Positions 52,714 through 62,516 of a stretch of 64,000 nucleotides of DNA are shown here, piece by piece. Every line of letters begins with the position of its first letter. Position 1 is the stretch's first letter. Position numbers and translations under genes: made by a program. Source of the stretch: Rhynchopus sp. YZ270_cl-10 (taxonomy: Eukaryota; Euglenozoa; Diplonemea; Diplonemida; Diplonemidae); assembly GCA_964035575.1 (NCBI GenBank), contig OZ037924.1:372001-436000 (forward strand), read 5' to 3'. The notes below the pieces were generated by a model. The model made no database searches and had not been told where the DNA came from. It saw only the letters and a program-made list of their open reading frames with translations.

Positions 52714-53472
52714 AAACAAAAACCCGGGGGTGTGTTATGTGGAAAGAAAAAAATTGAAAGGTGCAAAAAAAACGTAGCTAAGGACGAAAAATTAACGTAG
52801 GCACCAAAAAAGGGAGAAAATTTTTAAAAAAAGGGGGGGCGGACGGTAAAAATGAGCCTGACCCTCGCTGTAAATAGTTACCATGGAAGTTTTTGGATTG
52901 TTTTATTAGGTCGAGAGTCTTGGCACGTCTGGGTTGGTAATCTACACCACCCAGTCACCATATGAGAAAGAGCGTTTTCTGAGTCTTACCGCCACTTGGT
53001 GGGCAGGGATGCAAAAAAAAAAAGGGGGGAGGGAGGGGAAGGGGAATGATGAACTGCGTATGAAAGGAAGTAAAGTGACACAGCAAAAAAGAGCAGTTTT
53101 TGAGCAAAAACAACCAAAATATTTTTTTTTTTGAAAGAGAATTTCCTCCACCGAGTTGCAAAAAAACTCTCGACGGGGATGCCGCCCAAAAAAAAAATAA
53201 TTTTTGGGGGGGGAACGCGATGAATTTAGTGAAAAAATGTGTGAAAAAAAAGAGAGTGAATTTAAATGGTTTAGCTGTTCGAAGAGAGCTCAGTTCTTTT
53301 TTTTACAGAAGGCGGTTGCTCTCGTTTTTCTTTTTTTTTGTTTTGTATGGTTTTGATAAAATGAAATAGATGGGAACTAGATCGGTACACTCCACTTTCA
53401 GGTCTGTCATTAAGGTGAACTGAATAATTTTATTCGGTGATGTAAGAAAAACCAAAAAATAAGTAAAAGGAA

Positions 53473-53570
53473 TCGTTATTGATGCAGGCACCTCCGACTG
53501 ACCCACGATACCAGCCATCTGGATGAAAGCTTAAGTACCCTGCAACCAACAACAGAAGGTGTGAAAAGGG
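53473..53570 (+). repeat. Module C copy 4
   Basis: CGTTATTGATGCAGGCACCT, CCGACTGACCCACGATACCA, GCCATCTGGATGAAAGCTTA, AGTACCCTGCAACC, AGAAGGTGTGAAAAGG. Very close to 61090. Confidence 0.75.
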
Positions 53571-53844
53571 GGGAAAAAAAAAACCTAGTGCAATAAAATA
53601 AATAATAAGAGGGTAAACGCTTTTTTTGCGTTTTCTTCGTTTCAAAGTATCTTTCTTCTGTTTCTCTCACTGGCAATCACAGGAGAGACCACACCCTTCT
53701 AGGGTAGGACATCTGTAGTGACCTCAGCAAGGAATTACCCAGCAAAATATCGCATTCTCGAGGGGGGAAAAAAACAATTGACGCTTTTGTGGCATGCCGG
53801 TTTACATTTTATTTATTTTTTTTTTTGCACAAACATAAATGTAA

Positions 53845-53888
53845 GGTGAAAAGTACAAACGCCTTCGACGATGTGGACGAAGGCATAA
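53845..53888 (+). repeat. Module A copy (divergent)
   Basis: GGTGAAAAGTACAAACGCCT, TCGACGATGTGGACGAAGGC. Arms GCCTTCG/CGAAGGC form a 7-bp stem unlike other A copies, while the layout is kept. Confidence 0.5.
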
Positions 53889-54227
53889 ATTCTCCGAAAA
53901 ATGATAAAGATAAAATTCCGAAGAGGAGAAAATGAACACTAGAAAGTCGGCCGCGCAAACCTTTAAAGGGCGGGGAGTGGAGTGGAGTGAATAAACTACC
54001 CACAAAAAAGCAAAAATTCTAACCAAAGTATTCAAAATAAACTAAAGTTGATAATGCAAAAGAGGGAAAAAATCAATAATCTGCACAAAAAGAAAAATAC
54101 GTCCATTTTGGTGGAGTGAGACTGCCCCTAAATGACAACATATGTATGTGTCTGAGGACAAATCTGCTACCGTATGTAATTACATTGGGCCGTGTGAATG
54201 GGTTGGGAATCTACCTCCTTTTTTTTT

Positions 54228-54300
54228 GATAAATTGTTGGAGTAGTGTAGTTGCCTCGGTTGTGTTGCCACAGTTGTGCAAATCTCCACTTTCACTTTCT
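54228..54300 (+). repeat. Module F copy 3
   Basis: GATAAATTGTTGGAGTAGTG, TAGTTGCCTCGGTTGTGTTG, CCACAGTTGTGCAAATCTCC, ACTTTCACTTTCT. Preceded by a T-run. Confidence 0.8.
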
Positions 54301-54845
54301 TTTGTCAGGCATTCCCAACATTGTTGTACTCAACGTTAATAAAAGAAAAATGTGTCCTAAGTTCATGAAGCCTTCCGTTTTCCCCAACCTAGGCATTGCA
54401 GGAATTCAAAAAGCGAAGTTCTAACAACATAAAACATAAGATCCATACAACCAAAAAACCTAACTCTGTTGGGCCTATACTCCTGTCGTGAAACTATCTC
54501 TTTTTTTGTAAAGGACGAACATATTTGAGAGTATTTTCAATTCAGGAGAACAGACTGCAGGAGAGAAGTACAACATCCACACCTCTGGACTCCCTCCCAT
54601 ACCCTTTTTTTTTTTGTTTATCTTTTTTTTTGAATTCGACAAAAAAGGCGCCTAAAATACAGTAACACAACAAACATAGGTGGGAGTAAGAACCCTCCTT
54701 AGAGTTTTTTTGAAATCCCAAAAACCTCAGATTTTTTTTTTAACCCCCCCCGGTGTTTGTTGTGTCACTGTCTTATATTCACCTTATATCCACTACTTTT
54801 TTTCAAAAGAAGGGAAAGGTTTTTGGCGCGTCGACAATAAAAAAG

Positions 54846-54893
54846 GAGTTGAAAGCGCAAAACACCTCACCGTCCATTGGACGCAGGCACTGG
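54846..54893 (+). repeat. Module A copy 8 (short form)
   Basis: GAGTTGAAAGCGCAAAACAC, CTCACCGTCCATTGGACGCA, GGCACTGG. Confidence 0.65.
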
Positions 54894-55082
54894 GGAGGGG
54901 GGAAAAATTTAAAAAAAAAATGATAAAAACCGCACAATAACAAAAAATCAACCTTTTTCAGGGAGAATATGTGTTTTGTGTTGGCTTTTTTTTTTGTTTT
55001 TTGCTAATTGCAATGCGATCAAGACAAAAATAAAATCAGGGTAATGACACCCATAATCAGCAAAAAAATAGGGGAAACGTTT

Positions 55083-55114
55083 GTAAGATCCTAAGACCGT
55101 GTCTAACCACCTTG
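55083..55114 (+). repeat. Module E copy (re-paired stem)
   Basis: GTAAGATCCTAAGACCGTGT then CTAACCACCTT. The stem is AGAC-cgt-GTCT instead of AAGC/GCTT: both arms changed, pairing kept. Confidence 0.52.
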
Positions 55115-55153
55115 AAGGGCAAAAAGAAAGCCACTTCGATGATCTTTGAGTAT

Positions 55154-55190
55154 ACAGATGAACCTAAGCATCCTGCTTAGCCACCCTTAA
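55154..55190 (+). repeat. Module E copy (perfect stem)
   Basis: ACAGATGAACCTAAGCATCC then TGCTTAGCCACCC. Confidence 0.72.
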
Positions 55191-55262
55191 TCACCAAAAC
55201 ATACACAATACAAAATGCATGCTTCACAAGAGGAAAAAAAAAACATTTTTTTTTCCCCTTTC

Positions 55263-57701
55263 TTATGGTGAAATTACTGTCGCATCGCCCACCCTTGAGA
55301 CTCGCGTAGTGGGCTGTAGTGCGGTACGGGGGCTGCCGTCGTGATCCCCTCCGTCTGACCATGCCTCACCTGTGTGGCGCACTAGGGACCCTTCACTGTG
55401 CGTGGTCCTGCAGGGGAGCACCACCTCACAGACAATGTGCTCTAAACCTTGCGTTTCAGGCCACCCAGGCATGTTCACGTCCACCTCCCAATGCTCTAAT
55501 GGCAGCAACATTCTGTGAAGCGCAGGCTCCATACGCCAACGCGTGCGCTCCATTGAGTAGATCCCTAAGGTTCCTACCTTCCGTGCACAAGCAGTCAGCA
55601 ACAACGCATGCGGAACCAGGTGCGAAATGACACTCATAAACCGCTGACTATACGGACCCAAAGCGCCATGGAGAATATCCGTCCCGGTGGCCACCCCTAC
55701 AGCAAACTCTGGTCGTTGCCCTGCCCACTCCGAGTCAAGACACTCCACAAAACGAAGACTATGATGCGCATGGTGCAGACAGTGCCTTACACAGTTCCAG
55801 GTACACACTGTGACTGCACCTATAACAGACATGACACGCCCTTCACACCGCTCTGCACAAACAATAACCTGGGTGAGATGAGTACTGTACCAATCCATTG
55901 CGGTCTTTGCCCGCACACCGATACCATGTACCGCATGCTCCGCAGGCACTGTGTACACACTTTCTACCACACCGATTGTACCGGAGCCCACATCATGGAC
56001 CACTCCGAGGAGGTGTGGTGTTGAGTGGAAGATGGGTTCTCTCTCTGCGTCAGCTTCGTGGAGGAGACCGCCTATTTGGATGGGTTCTACGTCGAGTTGG
56101 TGGTCGAAGCGCTGTTTGAGTGCATGGGGTGCGACGGCAACGACTTCTATCTCCTGGGAAATGCCCTTGAAGGTGCGCATACCCAGCTCGCGCACTGCAT
56201 GCGCAATGCTGGTGTTCTCCATGTTGTGAAGGACAGAACCGCACAATGCGACCGTTCCATGCAATGCAGCAGCCTCCAAACGTGCTGCTAAATTGACAGT
56301 TTGTCCGAAGTAGTCGATGCGGAGGGTAAGCGCGTTTCGTTCTGCCGCTACTGCACCAACGTGCATGCCAATTCGTATGGTGAGGCCACCCCAAAGAGAC
56401 CTAGTATCGCGTGCACAAAGCGGATGCTGCATCAACGACTCCGGCCACACCGACGACAACAAATTCAAATTCACCGCCAAAGAAAACGACAGCGCCGCAG
56501 ACGCCGCCGCAAAAGAGTACATAAACGAATCGCCTATCGTTTTCACCTCATATCCTCCAAAGTCTGCAGCGGTTTTGCGCACAATGGTATTATGATTGAG
56601 CAGGGCTTGATGCATCCCCATTGGAACGGCACCCCATAGGGTGGTTGAGCTGACGATGTCTGTGAAGAGAATGCACATTTGTTGTTGTGTCTCTTCGATG
56701 CCGGGGCTGAGGGTGAGGCGGTGGCCGCGTGATAAGGGGTTGGAGGGTGTGGTGGCACCGACGCTGATCTGGAGAGGTGGGGTTTGCGCGTAGAGATCGT
56801 CGCCTTCGGCCTGCATGTTGAAGAGGGACTCAGGGAGAAAGGGACGGTAGCTTTGGAGGTTGTCTAACACGGTGACGAGGGCACGTTGCATGTCTTCGGG
56901 CAACGTAGCGTTGTGCTCAGTAAGAAGCGCAGAAGCCGACTCCGTGTCAAATGCGGCAAGACACATAGCCACTTCCTGGACAATAATGACACTGCGCTCC
57001 AGCCTCCGCTTCTCCTCCCACACCTGTCTCGCAAAAGATGAAGTAAAATAAAAATCCAACAAAAAAATGAGCAAAGCAATAATCGTCACATTGACCGAAT
57101 TTATAACAGAAGGCGGGCAGGGTGGGTCGCCACACCCGCAGACAGACTCCCATCGATCCTCCTTTGAAATGCTTCCGGGAAGGAGATTGAAAAAGTCAAA
57201 ATGGACCGCCAATTCGGCGAATGCAACCCAAACCGAAGCGATGCCAACAACAGACCCTATTATCCTCATATCAACCCGCAGGAAGATCAGAACGTCGGTA
57301 AGAAGGATAAAAAACGCCCACACCCGGACATGGCCCCATTGCAATGCCCATAAATCTGCCAGAACTGTTGTCACGCTGACAACTACGATCATCCAGCAGA
57401 ACAGCCAGGTTTGTGCTTCCTTTACGGTAACAAGGTATATCATCATCCAGAGGCCGTTGAGGCAGCCGATGACGCCTGAGAGTAGAAGATGTGTGGGCCA
57501 GTTCATGACTGAGGATCCGACGACAGCGGTCACCCCCGAGATCAGCAAACACACAGCAAAGAGAAACATAACGCATTTCCTGCGGAGCTCGTCAGTGCTG
57601 TCGGAGGCCTTCTGCACGAAGCGCTCGATCCTGCCGTTGATGCTTCGGTACACATGAACAAGGCATTGTGATAGAGGCAAATCGTGCTCAATGCCTGGCA
57701 T
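55263..57701 (-). CDS. Six-TM class III adenylate cyclase with a second, degenerate cyclase domain
   Basis: 812 residues, single exon, ATG at 57701 (MPGIEHDLPL). Six hydrophobic segments lie between about 43 and 223, with a Cys-rich loop (CGCGDPPCPP) before the sixth. A linker helix leads to a class III catalytic domain (about 340-530). Metal-binding aspartates are D348 (LFTDIVSS) and D391 (TIGDSFM). Base-selecting K387 (YEVKTIGD) and D463 (RIDYFGQ) favour ATP over GTP. Transition-state N470 and R474 (VNLAAR) are present. Residues about 590-750 resemble a second cyclase homology domain (VGVATGTDILHGALGPYSQR) that has lost the catalytic residues. The predicted product is cAMP made at a membrane. 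The layout resembles half of a mammalian membrane cyclase with both cyclase domains in tandem. Confidence 0.85.
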   Translation of the reverse strand: MPGIEHDLPLSQCLVHVYRSINGRIERFVQKASDSTDELRRKCVMFLFAVCLLISGVTAVVGSSVMNWPTHLLLSGVIGCLNGLWMMIYLVTVKEAQTWLFCWMIVVVSVTTVLADLWALQWGHVRVWAFFILLTDVLIFLRVDMRIIGSVVGIASVWVAFAELAVHFDFFNLLPGSISKEDRWESVCGCGDPPCPPSVINSVNVTIIALLIFLLDFYFTSSFARQVWEEKRRLERSVIIVQEVAMCLAAFDTESASALLTEHNATLPEDMQRALVTVLDNLQSYRPFLPESLFNMQAEGDDLYAQTPPLQISVGATTPSNPLSRGHRLTLSPGIEETQQQMCILFTDIVSSTTLWGAVPMGMHQALLNHNTIVRKTAADFGGYEVKTIGDSFMYSFAAASAALSFSLAVNLNLLSSVWPESLMQHPLCARDTRSLWGGLTIRIGMHVGAVAAERNALTLRIDYFGQTVNLAARLEAAALHGTVALCGSVLHNMENTSIAHAVRELGMRTFKGISQEIEVVAVAPHALKQRFDHQLDVEPIQIGGLLHEADAEREPIFHSTPHLLGVVHDVGSGTIGVVESVYTVPAEHAVHGIGVRAKTAMDWYSTHLTQVIVCAERCEGRVMSVIGAVTVCTWNCVRHCLHHAHHSLRFVECLDSEWAGQRPEFAVGVATGTDILHGALGPYSQRFMSVISHLVPHALLLTACARKVGTLGIYSMERTRWRMEPALHRMLLPLEHWEVDVNMPGWPETQGLEHIVCEVVLPCRTTHSEGSLVRHTGEAWSDGGDHDGSPRTALQPTTRVSRVGDATVISP

Positions 57702-57831
57702 TCAACACTCGGCGGAATGGAAATGAGAAGCCGTCGGAGAATAGTCTTTGTGTACCCCAGATCCCCCCTCCCGTCAATACCCCACCCACCTCTGTGGATT
57801 TTGAAAGATGAATAGTAAAATAAAGGGAGAG

Positions 57832-57950
57832 TTGATGCAGACACCTCCGACTGACCCACTGTACGATGGCAGTCCTGGATGAAAGGAAGTACCCTGCGGC
57901 CAACAGAAGGTGTGAAAAGGAAACCGACTGGCTTGTCCGTACCATAGTGT
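57832..57950 (+). repeat. Module C copy 5
   Basis: GTTGATGCAGACACCTCCGA, CTGACCCACTGTACGATGGC, TGGATGAAAGGAAGTACCCT, GCCAACAGAAGGTGTGAAAA, then GACTGGCTTGTCCGTACC. The longest version with copies 4 and 6. Confidence 0.75.
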
Positions 57951-58542
57951 GAACAGGGGCGGTACACAACCGCTCGTAGGTCGGTGGCCCACCTTTCGCT
58001 GAAGAGTTGTGAGCTTGCAGGTACTTCCGTTCGCTGCAACGTTTACCACGGAGTAAAAAAATGTTGTTTTTGTTGCTTTTTTTTTTGCTTTTGCTTTTAC
58101 TAATAGAAGGACCCCATGGGAGACCAAGCTAACAACAAAAAGTTATAAAAGTTGCTGGATACTCGCTGATTTCATTGAGTTACCAGTTAAAAAAAACTCC
58201 TGCGATACAGGGTAGCTGCAGCGATCAAGGCGCTGAATCACCCTGACACTTTCACAGAATAAAACGATTGCGAGTTGACAAAAGACCTCTTCTCAGAGAA
58301 ACTTGCAAAAATGCGATTCAATAATTTTCAAAAACAATAAAACCAAAAATGATGAATGTGTCACACAAATTCTTAAAAACCCTTGTCAACAGAAGAGAAG
58401 TATCACTACATTCCTACATAGAAATCAACAGCGCGTTGTGTCGTTACACGACAAAAACAGATGACCTTGATTGAAATCTTCAAAACAATTCTATTTCTTG
58501 GCGGCGCAAAAATATACCGCACCTTTCAGAGGAGTGCCTCCA
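57951..58542. other. Short gene-free stretch upstream of the CAP-WD40 stop
   Basis: Between two minus-strand genes. It contains the 3' region of the CAP-WD40 gene and has less homopolymer DNA than other gaps. No module or gene recognised. Confidence 0.5.
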
Positions 58543-60270
58543 TCACACAAGAGACCACATAAGGAGGGAACCGTCGTGCCCGGCAGTGGCAAGAAGGCTG
58601 CTGTCGGGGGAGAATGACGCTTGAGACACAACAGCGTCGAGGCCGGTGAGACGGGTGCGCACAGTGCCTGCTGCCGTCCACACGACGACCTCTGCAGTGC
58701 CTGCCGCAGCAAAGAGCTGCCCATCTGCAGAGAGCGTAGCGTGGTGCAGCACGTGAGAGGGCATCGACACTGCTGCTGACACTGTCGCGACACCCACACC
58801 GACAGTCCCGCTTGCCCAGCGAGTCACAAGGACGGCACCACTGTCCATCCCACGCAGCAGCTCACCGCCAGACAGGAACGCCACAGACACCACACGCGCA
58901 CCCTCAGAGGCAACAGTGCCCACCTTCGCACCTGTCGCAACGTCCCATATCTGCACAATCTCGTCCACCTCGCTCCCCACCACAGTTGCCAGCAGACTTC
59001 CGTCAGGCGAAAACGCCACGTTGCGCGCATGCGCATGGATGACAAGGTCCAAGGCACCGTCGTCTGCACGCACAACACGTGTGCTTGGCGCGTTCCCACC
59101 CCCACCCGCAAGCAGTCCACCCACACGTGAGTACTCGACCTTGCGCATCGGCGTGCTGCTGCTCCCCAGGTTGTGCAGGACGTACCGCAGTGCTCCCGTC
59201 GCCACATCGCACACCACAGCACGTCCACCCACACCTGCAACAGCAACCGACAGTGCGTCCGGCGAGAACATAACGTCGTGCACGGCAAAGTCTGCACACG
59301 CAAGCTTCAGCGTCTGCGCGCCTGTTGCACTCTCAAACACACGTACACCGTCGTCGCTTCCAGTGGCAAAGTGCGTGCCGTCGCTCGAGAAGGCAACAGA
59401 GAGCACTCTCTCATGGTGCTGCACCTTGAAGCGGCATGTGTCAGGCAGGCTCCGTGGGCACATCATTGACATCGTGTCCTTCTCTGTGCACGATGAAGGG
59501 GCGCTTGTCGGTGTTGACGTCGGCTGTGCTGGCACTAAAGTGGGAACAGGTGTCGGCACTGCAGTGGGCTGTGCTGTGGGAACAGAGGTTGGAGCAGCTG
59601 TTGTCACTGCAGACGCACACCCTGTCGCTGTCGTGCCTGGAAATCCAATGTTCTCCAGAAGGGCAATGGTGTCCCCTGAGTTGTCCACATTGTAAGCGCA
59701 CATGAGGTGCACGCGGCCGGAGGCTGCAGAGAGGCACCTACCACACCCGACCTCGAGTGCCTCCTTCCACACCACCTGAGAGAAGTCCCCGATCTGGCCT
59801 TTCAATGGTAAATTGCCATTATAGTGGTAGCAGTCCTCCTGCGTACAGTACCAGTCCTTCACACCCTCAGCCACGTCCCATCTTCCGATGTCTCCACCAG
59901 GCACGACCACCGAGGCAATGTTCTCACCATAGAGCCCTCCGTTGGACGTAGGGGTGTCTGTGTCGCAGGTGGTCTGGAAGCCAGAACTTGCGACAACGTG
60001 GTCTTCCAGGGCAGTGCTGTACGTCATCGGGCATGCGCCGTGCTGTTCCCTGTACAGGTTGTGCTGCTCAAGCACACGTGCCACCTGCCAGGTATACAGC
60101 CGATGCGCGCACTGTATGCTCGGGCAAATGACGTCACGGAAAGAAGGTGATGGAGAAGGCGTGAAGGCACTGCACCACGACTGCTGCGAGGCACAGAGCT
60201 GTGGCAACTGCGCAGTGGCACCTCTGCTGAGTGAGAGGGCGCCCAATAGCACCACACACACGGACCTCAT
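58543..60270 (-). CDS. Secreted CAP/SCP domain protein fused to a WD40 beta-propeller
   Basis: 575 residues. The ATG at 60270 starts a signal peptide (hydrophobic VCVVLLGALSL, cleavage after ATA or AQ). The frame is open 22 codons further upstream but lacks an upstream ATG of better context. The CAP domain (about 70-215) has EQHNLYREQHGA, GLYGENIAS, GDFSQVVWKEALEVGCGRC and MCAYNVDNSGD, covering the usual His/Glu cleft residues and cysteines. A Pro/Thr linker of PTxxPT type (about 222-262) leads to a propeller (about 290-575) with repeated blades: VAFSSDGTHFATGSDDG, VMFSPDALSVAVAGVGG, VAFSPDGSLLATVVGSE, ASFSPDSSLLATAGHDG. CAP proteins are extracellular, while WD40 propellers are usually cytosolic, so the combination is unusual. 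Substrate and partner unknown. Confidence 0.82.
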   Translation of the reverse strand: MRSVCVVLLGALSLSRGATAQLPQLCASQQSWCSAFTPSPSPSFRDVICPSIQCAHRLYTWQVARVLEQHNLYREQHGACPMTYSTALEDHVVASSGFQTTCDTDTPTSNGGLYGENIASVVVPGGDIGRWDVAEGVKDWYCTQEDCYHYNGNLPLKGQIGDFSQVVWKEALEVGCGRCLSAASGRVHLMCAYNVDNSGDTIALLENIGFPGTTATGCASAVTTAAPTSVPTAQPTAVPTPVPTLVPAQPTSTPTSAPSSCTEKDTMSMMCPRSLPDTCRFKVQHHERVLSVAFSSDGTHFATGSDDGVRVFESATGAQTLKLACADFAVHDVMFSPDALSVAVAGVGGRAVVCDVATGALRYVLHNLGSSSTPMRKVEYSRVGGLLAGGGGNAPSTRVVRADDGALDLVIHAHARNVAFSPDGSLLATVVGSEVDEIVQIWDVATGAKVGTVASEGARVVSVAFLSGGELLRGMDSGAVLVTRWASGTVGVGVATVSAAVSMPSHVLHHATLSADGQLFAAAGTAEVVVWTAAGTVRTRLTGLDAVVSQASFSPDSSLLATAGHDGSLLMWSLV

Positions 60271-60522
60271 GGTTGCTGCCTCTTGGTTGTAAAGTAATCC
60301 TGTTGTGGGTGTGGACGTGAACGGCATGAAAAGCAACTGAACAACTATTCAAAAACAATATCATTTCGTCCCAGAATTGGGAAGCAGAGGGTATGAGGGT
60401 TTGGGACTACTGATTAGGAGTGCAGATGTATCGATCCGAAAGCAACGAGACGCAACCACCCTGCGTGTGGATGTTCAGGTCCCATATGAAGAGGGTAGAG
60501 GACAAGAAGGAAGGAAAGGAGG

Positions 60523-60600
60523 ATGAAATACAAATCCCTCTCGTGAACAGTGTACCTTGGTAGACCGGCTGTACCGGGGGGGTGGACACCCAACCATGCA
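60523..60600 (+). repeat. Module D copy 7 (long form)
   Basis: GATGAAATACAAATCCCTCT, CGTGAACAGTGTACCTTGG, GGCTGTACCGGGGGGGTGGA, CCAACCATGCA. Shares the CCATGCAGT end with copy 2. Confidence 0.7.
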
Positions 60601-61089
60601 GTCCTACAATCCATTTCGTAGTGTGCATCTGATATGCGCTACTCCCGCTTCCACTCATCAGCCAGATGAACGGGGATCATTGCAAACCAAAAATGATCAG
60701 TGGAAAAAAGCAAAAATAAAATAAAATAGGGGGGTGGGGAAATAGAGGAACTGTTTTGTTGTTGTTCTAACTTATGGTTACAGATTCTGTTTGAACCCCT
60801 ATTTTTGAGGGTTTTTTGAGCAATTTTGAGGGGAGAGGAGGGGGAGAAGGGTGGGACGGGAGATAATTTCTGGCTTTTGTCTATTTTTTATGTTTCTTTT
60901 CTTTTCCCACATATGGTATATATTGCAATATATACTATACACACAAATGGAACAAGCAATCCAGCACTGTGGACAGCTTAAAACCGTTTCTGTTCATTTT
61001 GGTTCAAAATAAAAATGGGAATAAAAAAAAGGAAACTTGAAAGATGAATACACCTATCGTGCAACACCCATCATAAAGAGAACAAACTA

Positions 61090-61211
61090 TAGTTATTGAT
61101 GCAGGCACCTCCGACTGACCCACGATACCAGCCATCCGGATGAAAGCTCAAGTACCCTGCAGTACAACAGTAGATGTAAAAAAGAAACATAATGACTTGC
61201 CCATACCGTAA
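61090..61211 (+). repeat. Module C copy 6 (best preserved)
   Basis: AGTTATTGATGCAGGCACCT, CCGACTGACCCACGATACCA, GCCATCCGGATGAAAGCTCA, AGTACCCTGCAG, TGACTTGCCCATACCG. The palindrome CCATCCGGATG lies in the centre. Confidence 0.75.
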
Positions 61212-61522
61212 GAGAACGAGGGCGAACAAATAAATGGGGGAGGGATACACTCTATGGGATACATTGTATGCGACATGAATCAGGGGAAGGGGGTTTGAAA
61301 TGGGAATGGGGTGTCCCTTCAAGGGAAGGTACACGGTGACCTTGTTACCAGGGTAACGAGCAAATTTCCTTGTTACGAAATAAATATTTCAACATACAGT
61401 GCACGCGGTAATTATGTCGCCTTTATTTAGGTCGGTTTTAATGATGTCGTTTTTTGTGTGTCGGAATCGAAAAAAATGACCGATTTTCGATTTTTGGGCT
61501 TTATTTATTTATTTATTTTCAG

Positions 61523-61557
61523 TTTGGCCGGGGGCGGAGCCCCCGGCCAAACGGTAC
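61523..61557 (+). repeat. Tagged hairpin, 13-bp GC-rich stem
   Basis: TTTGGCCGGGGGC-gga-GCCCCCGGCCAAA, a perfect 13-bp stem, then CGGTAC (the tag reads AACGGTAC). The strongest hairpin in the window. Confidence 0.85.
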
Positions 61558-61609
61558 TCTACATTTGGAGTGGGAGTGGGTGTGAGTGTGAGTGAGTGGG
61601 TGGGAGTGG

Positions 61610-61802
61610 GCGCGGAGTGGGTGTGGAAAAAATATTCCAAGTTCCAAGTCCTCGTAGCTCTGGCAGCCGAAGTCGTTCCCGCCATGTCAATGAGCGTACG
61701 AAGGTCCTCATTGGACAGGGATGCCTTCACGGCGGTTGAAGGGGTGATGTTGGCCTCCGCCGTTGCACTTGCAACCTCCTGCGAAACCAGGTGAGCGTCC
61801 AT
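61610..61802 (-). pseudogene. Coding-like fragment inside a MITE-like element
   Basis: Minus frame from the ATG at 61802: MDAHLVSQEVASATAEANIT, then SLSNEDLRTLIDMAGTTSAA. Composition is protein-like up to about codon 64 and then becomes a TPTP low-complexity tail from the GTGAGT repeat. It may be a captured gene fragment; no family recognised. Confidence 0.3.
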
Positions 61803-61872
61803 TAGTGTATGTTTAGGTTATGAAACTGGGTATTGTTTTGTGGGAGGAATGTATGTGTTTGTGTGGTTGTGA

Positions 61873-61892
61873 CTCGCGAAGCGAGCCACGGT
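61873..61892 (+). repeat. Tagged hairpin (CTCG-CGAAG-CGAG type)
   Basis: CTCGCGAAGCGAG followed by CC then ACGGTAC. Confidence 0.7.
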
Positions 61893-62210
61893 ACGATGGA
61901 GCGATTAATGGCGCTCTTGATTTTGGCGGTTTTAATAATGTCGTTTTTTGGGTGTCGGAAGGGGGGTAAACCGACATAATTAAAAACGACATAATAGAAA
62001 CTTGGACTGTAATGCATTCAATAAAATTGATAGCATAGGAAGAAGGGATCAAAAAAATGGTCCCATCTTTTACGGAATAAAGCAAAAATTGTAATACCTT
62101 ACAAAAAACGAAAAATATTGTTGATTTGCTTAACCGGGTCGCTATGTGATAGGAAAGGGGAGAGGAATGGAAAGAGTTTCCAAAAAAAATTATCTTTTTT
62201 CTATCTTTTC

Positions 62211-62280
62211 TGATAAATTGTTGTGGTGTAGTTGCATCGGTTGTGTTGCCACAGTTTGTGCAAATCTCCACTATTTCTTT
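62211..62280 (+). repeat. Module F copy 4
   Basis: TGATAAATTGTTGTGGTGTA, GTTGCATCGGTTGTGTTGCC, ACAGTTTGTGCAAATCTCCA. A G module follows 22 nt later. Confidence 0.75.
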
Positions 62281-62301
62281 TTTTTGGAGGGATTACAACT
62301 G

Positions 62302-62362
62302 TATCGACAAAAATTACCGAACTCCTAACAGCAGTAATCTAAAAGTCTGTACTCAAATCCCC
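62302..62362 (+). repeat. Module G copy 8 (divergent)
   Basis: GTATCGACAAAAATTACCGA then AAAGTCTGTACTCAAATCCC. Confidence 0.5.
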
Positions 62363-62393
62363 TTTTTTTCTCTGCGAAAGGAAAAGAGAAAAG

Positions 62394-62432
62394 GTAGCCA
62401 GATGAGTCTAAACCTCATGCCACGTCACTTAA
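62394..62432 (+). repeat. Module E copy (divergent)
   Basis: GTAGCCAGATGAGTCTAAAC then CTCATGCCACGTCACTTAAG. Confidence 0.45.
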
Positions 62433-62516
62433 GGGGAACACATTTTCAACGCATTTCTCAATGACATATTTTTTATCAGCTTTTTTTGATAAGCACTCCA
62501 CCAATTCCCTTTCATC

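Larger units (their letters stand above)
61411..61995. mobile_element. MITE-like element, about 585 bp, with two ACGGTAC hairpins
   Basis: Ends ATTATGTCGCCTTTATTTAG and, inverted, ATTATGTCGTTTTTAATTAT: imperfect 29-bp TIRs, about three quarters matching. A 40-bp block with TTTTAATGATGTCGTTTTTT recurs near the right end in direct orientation. Hairpins at 61523-61557 and 61873-61892 both precede ACGGTAC. Between them lies a coding-like minus frame (61802 to about 61610). No clear target duplication, so the exact ends are tentative. Confidence 0.6.
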
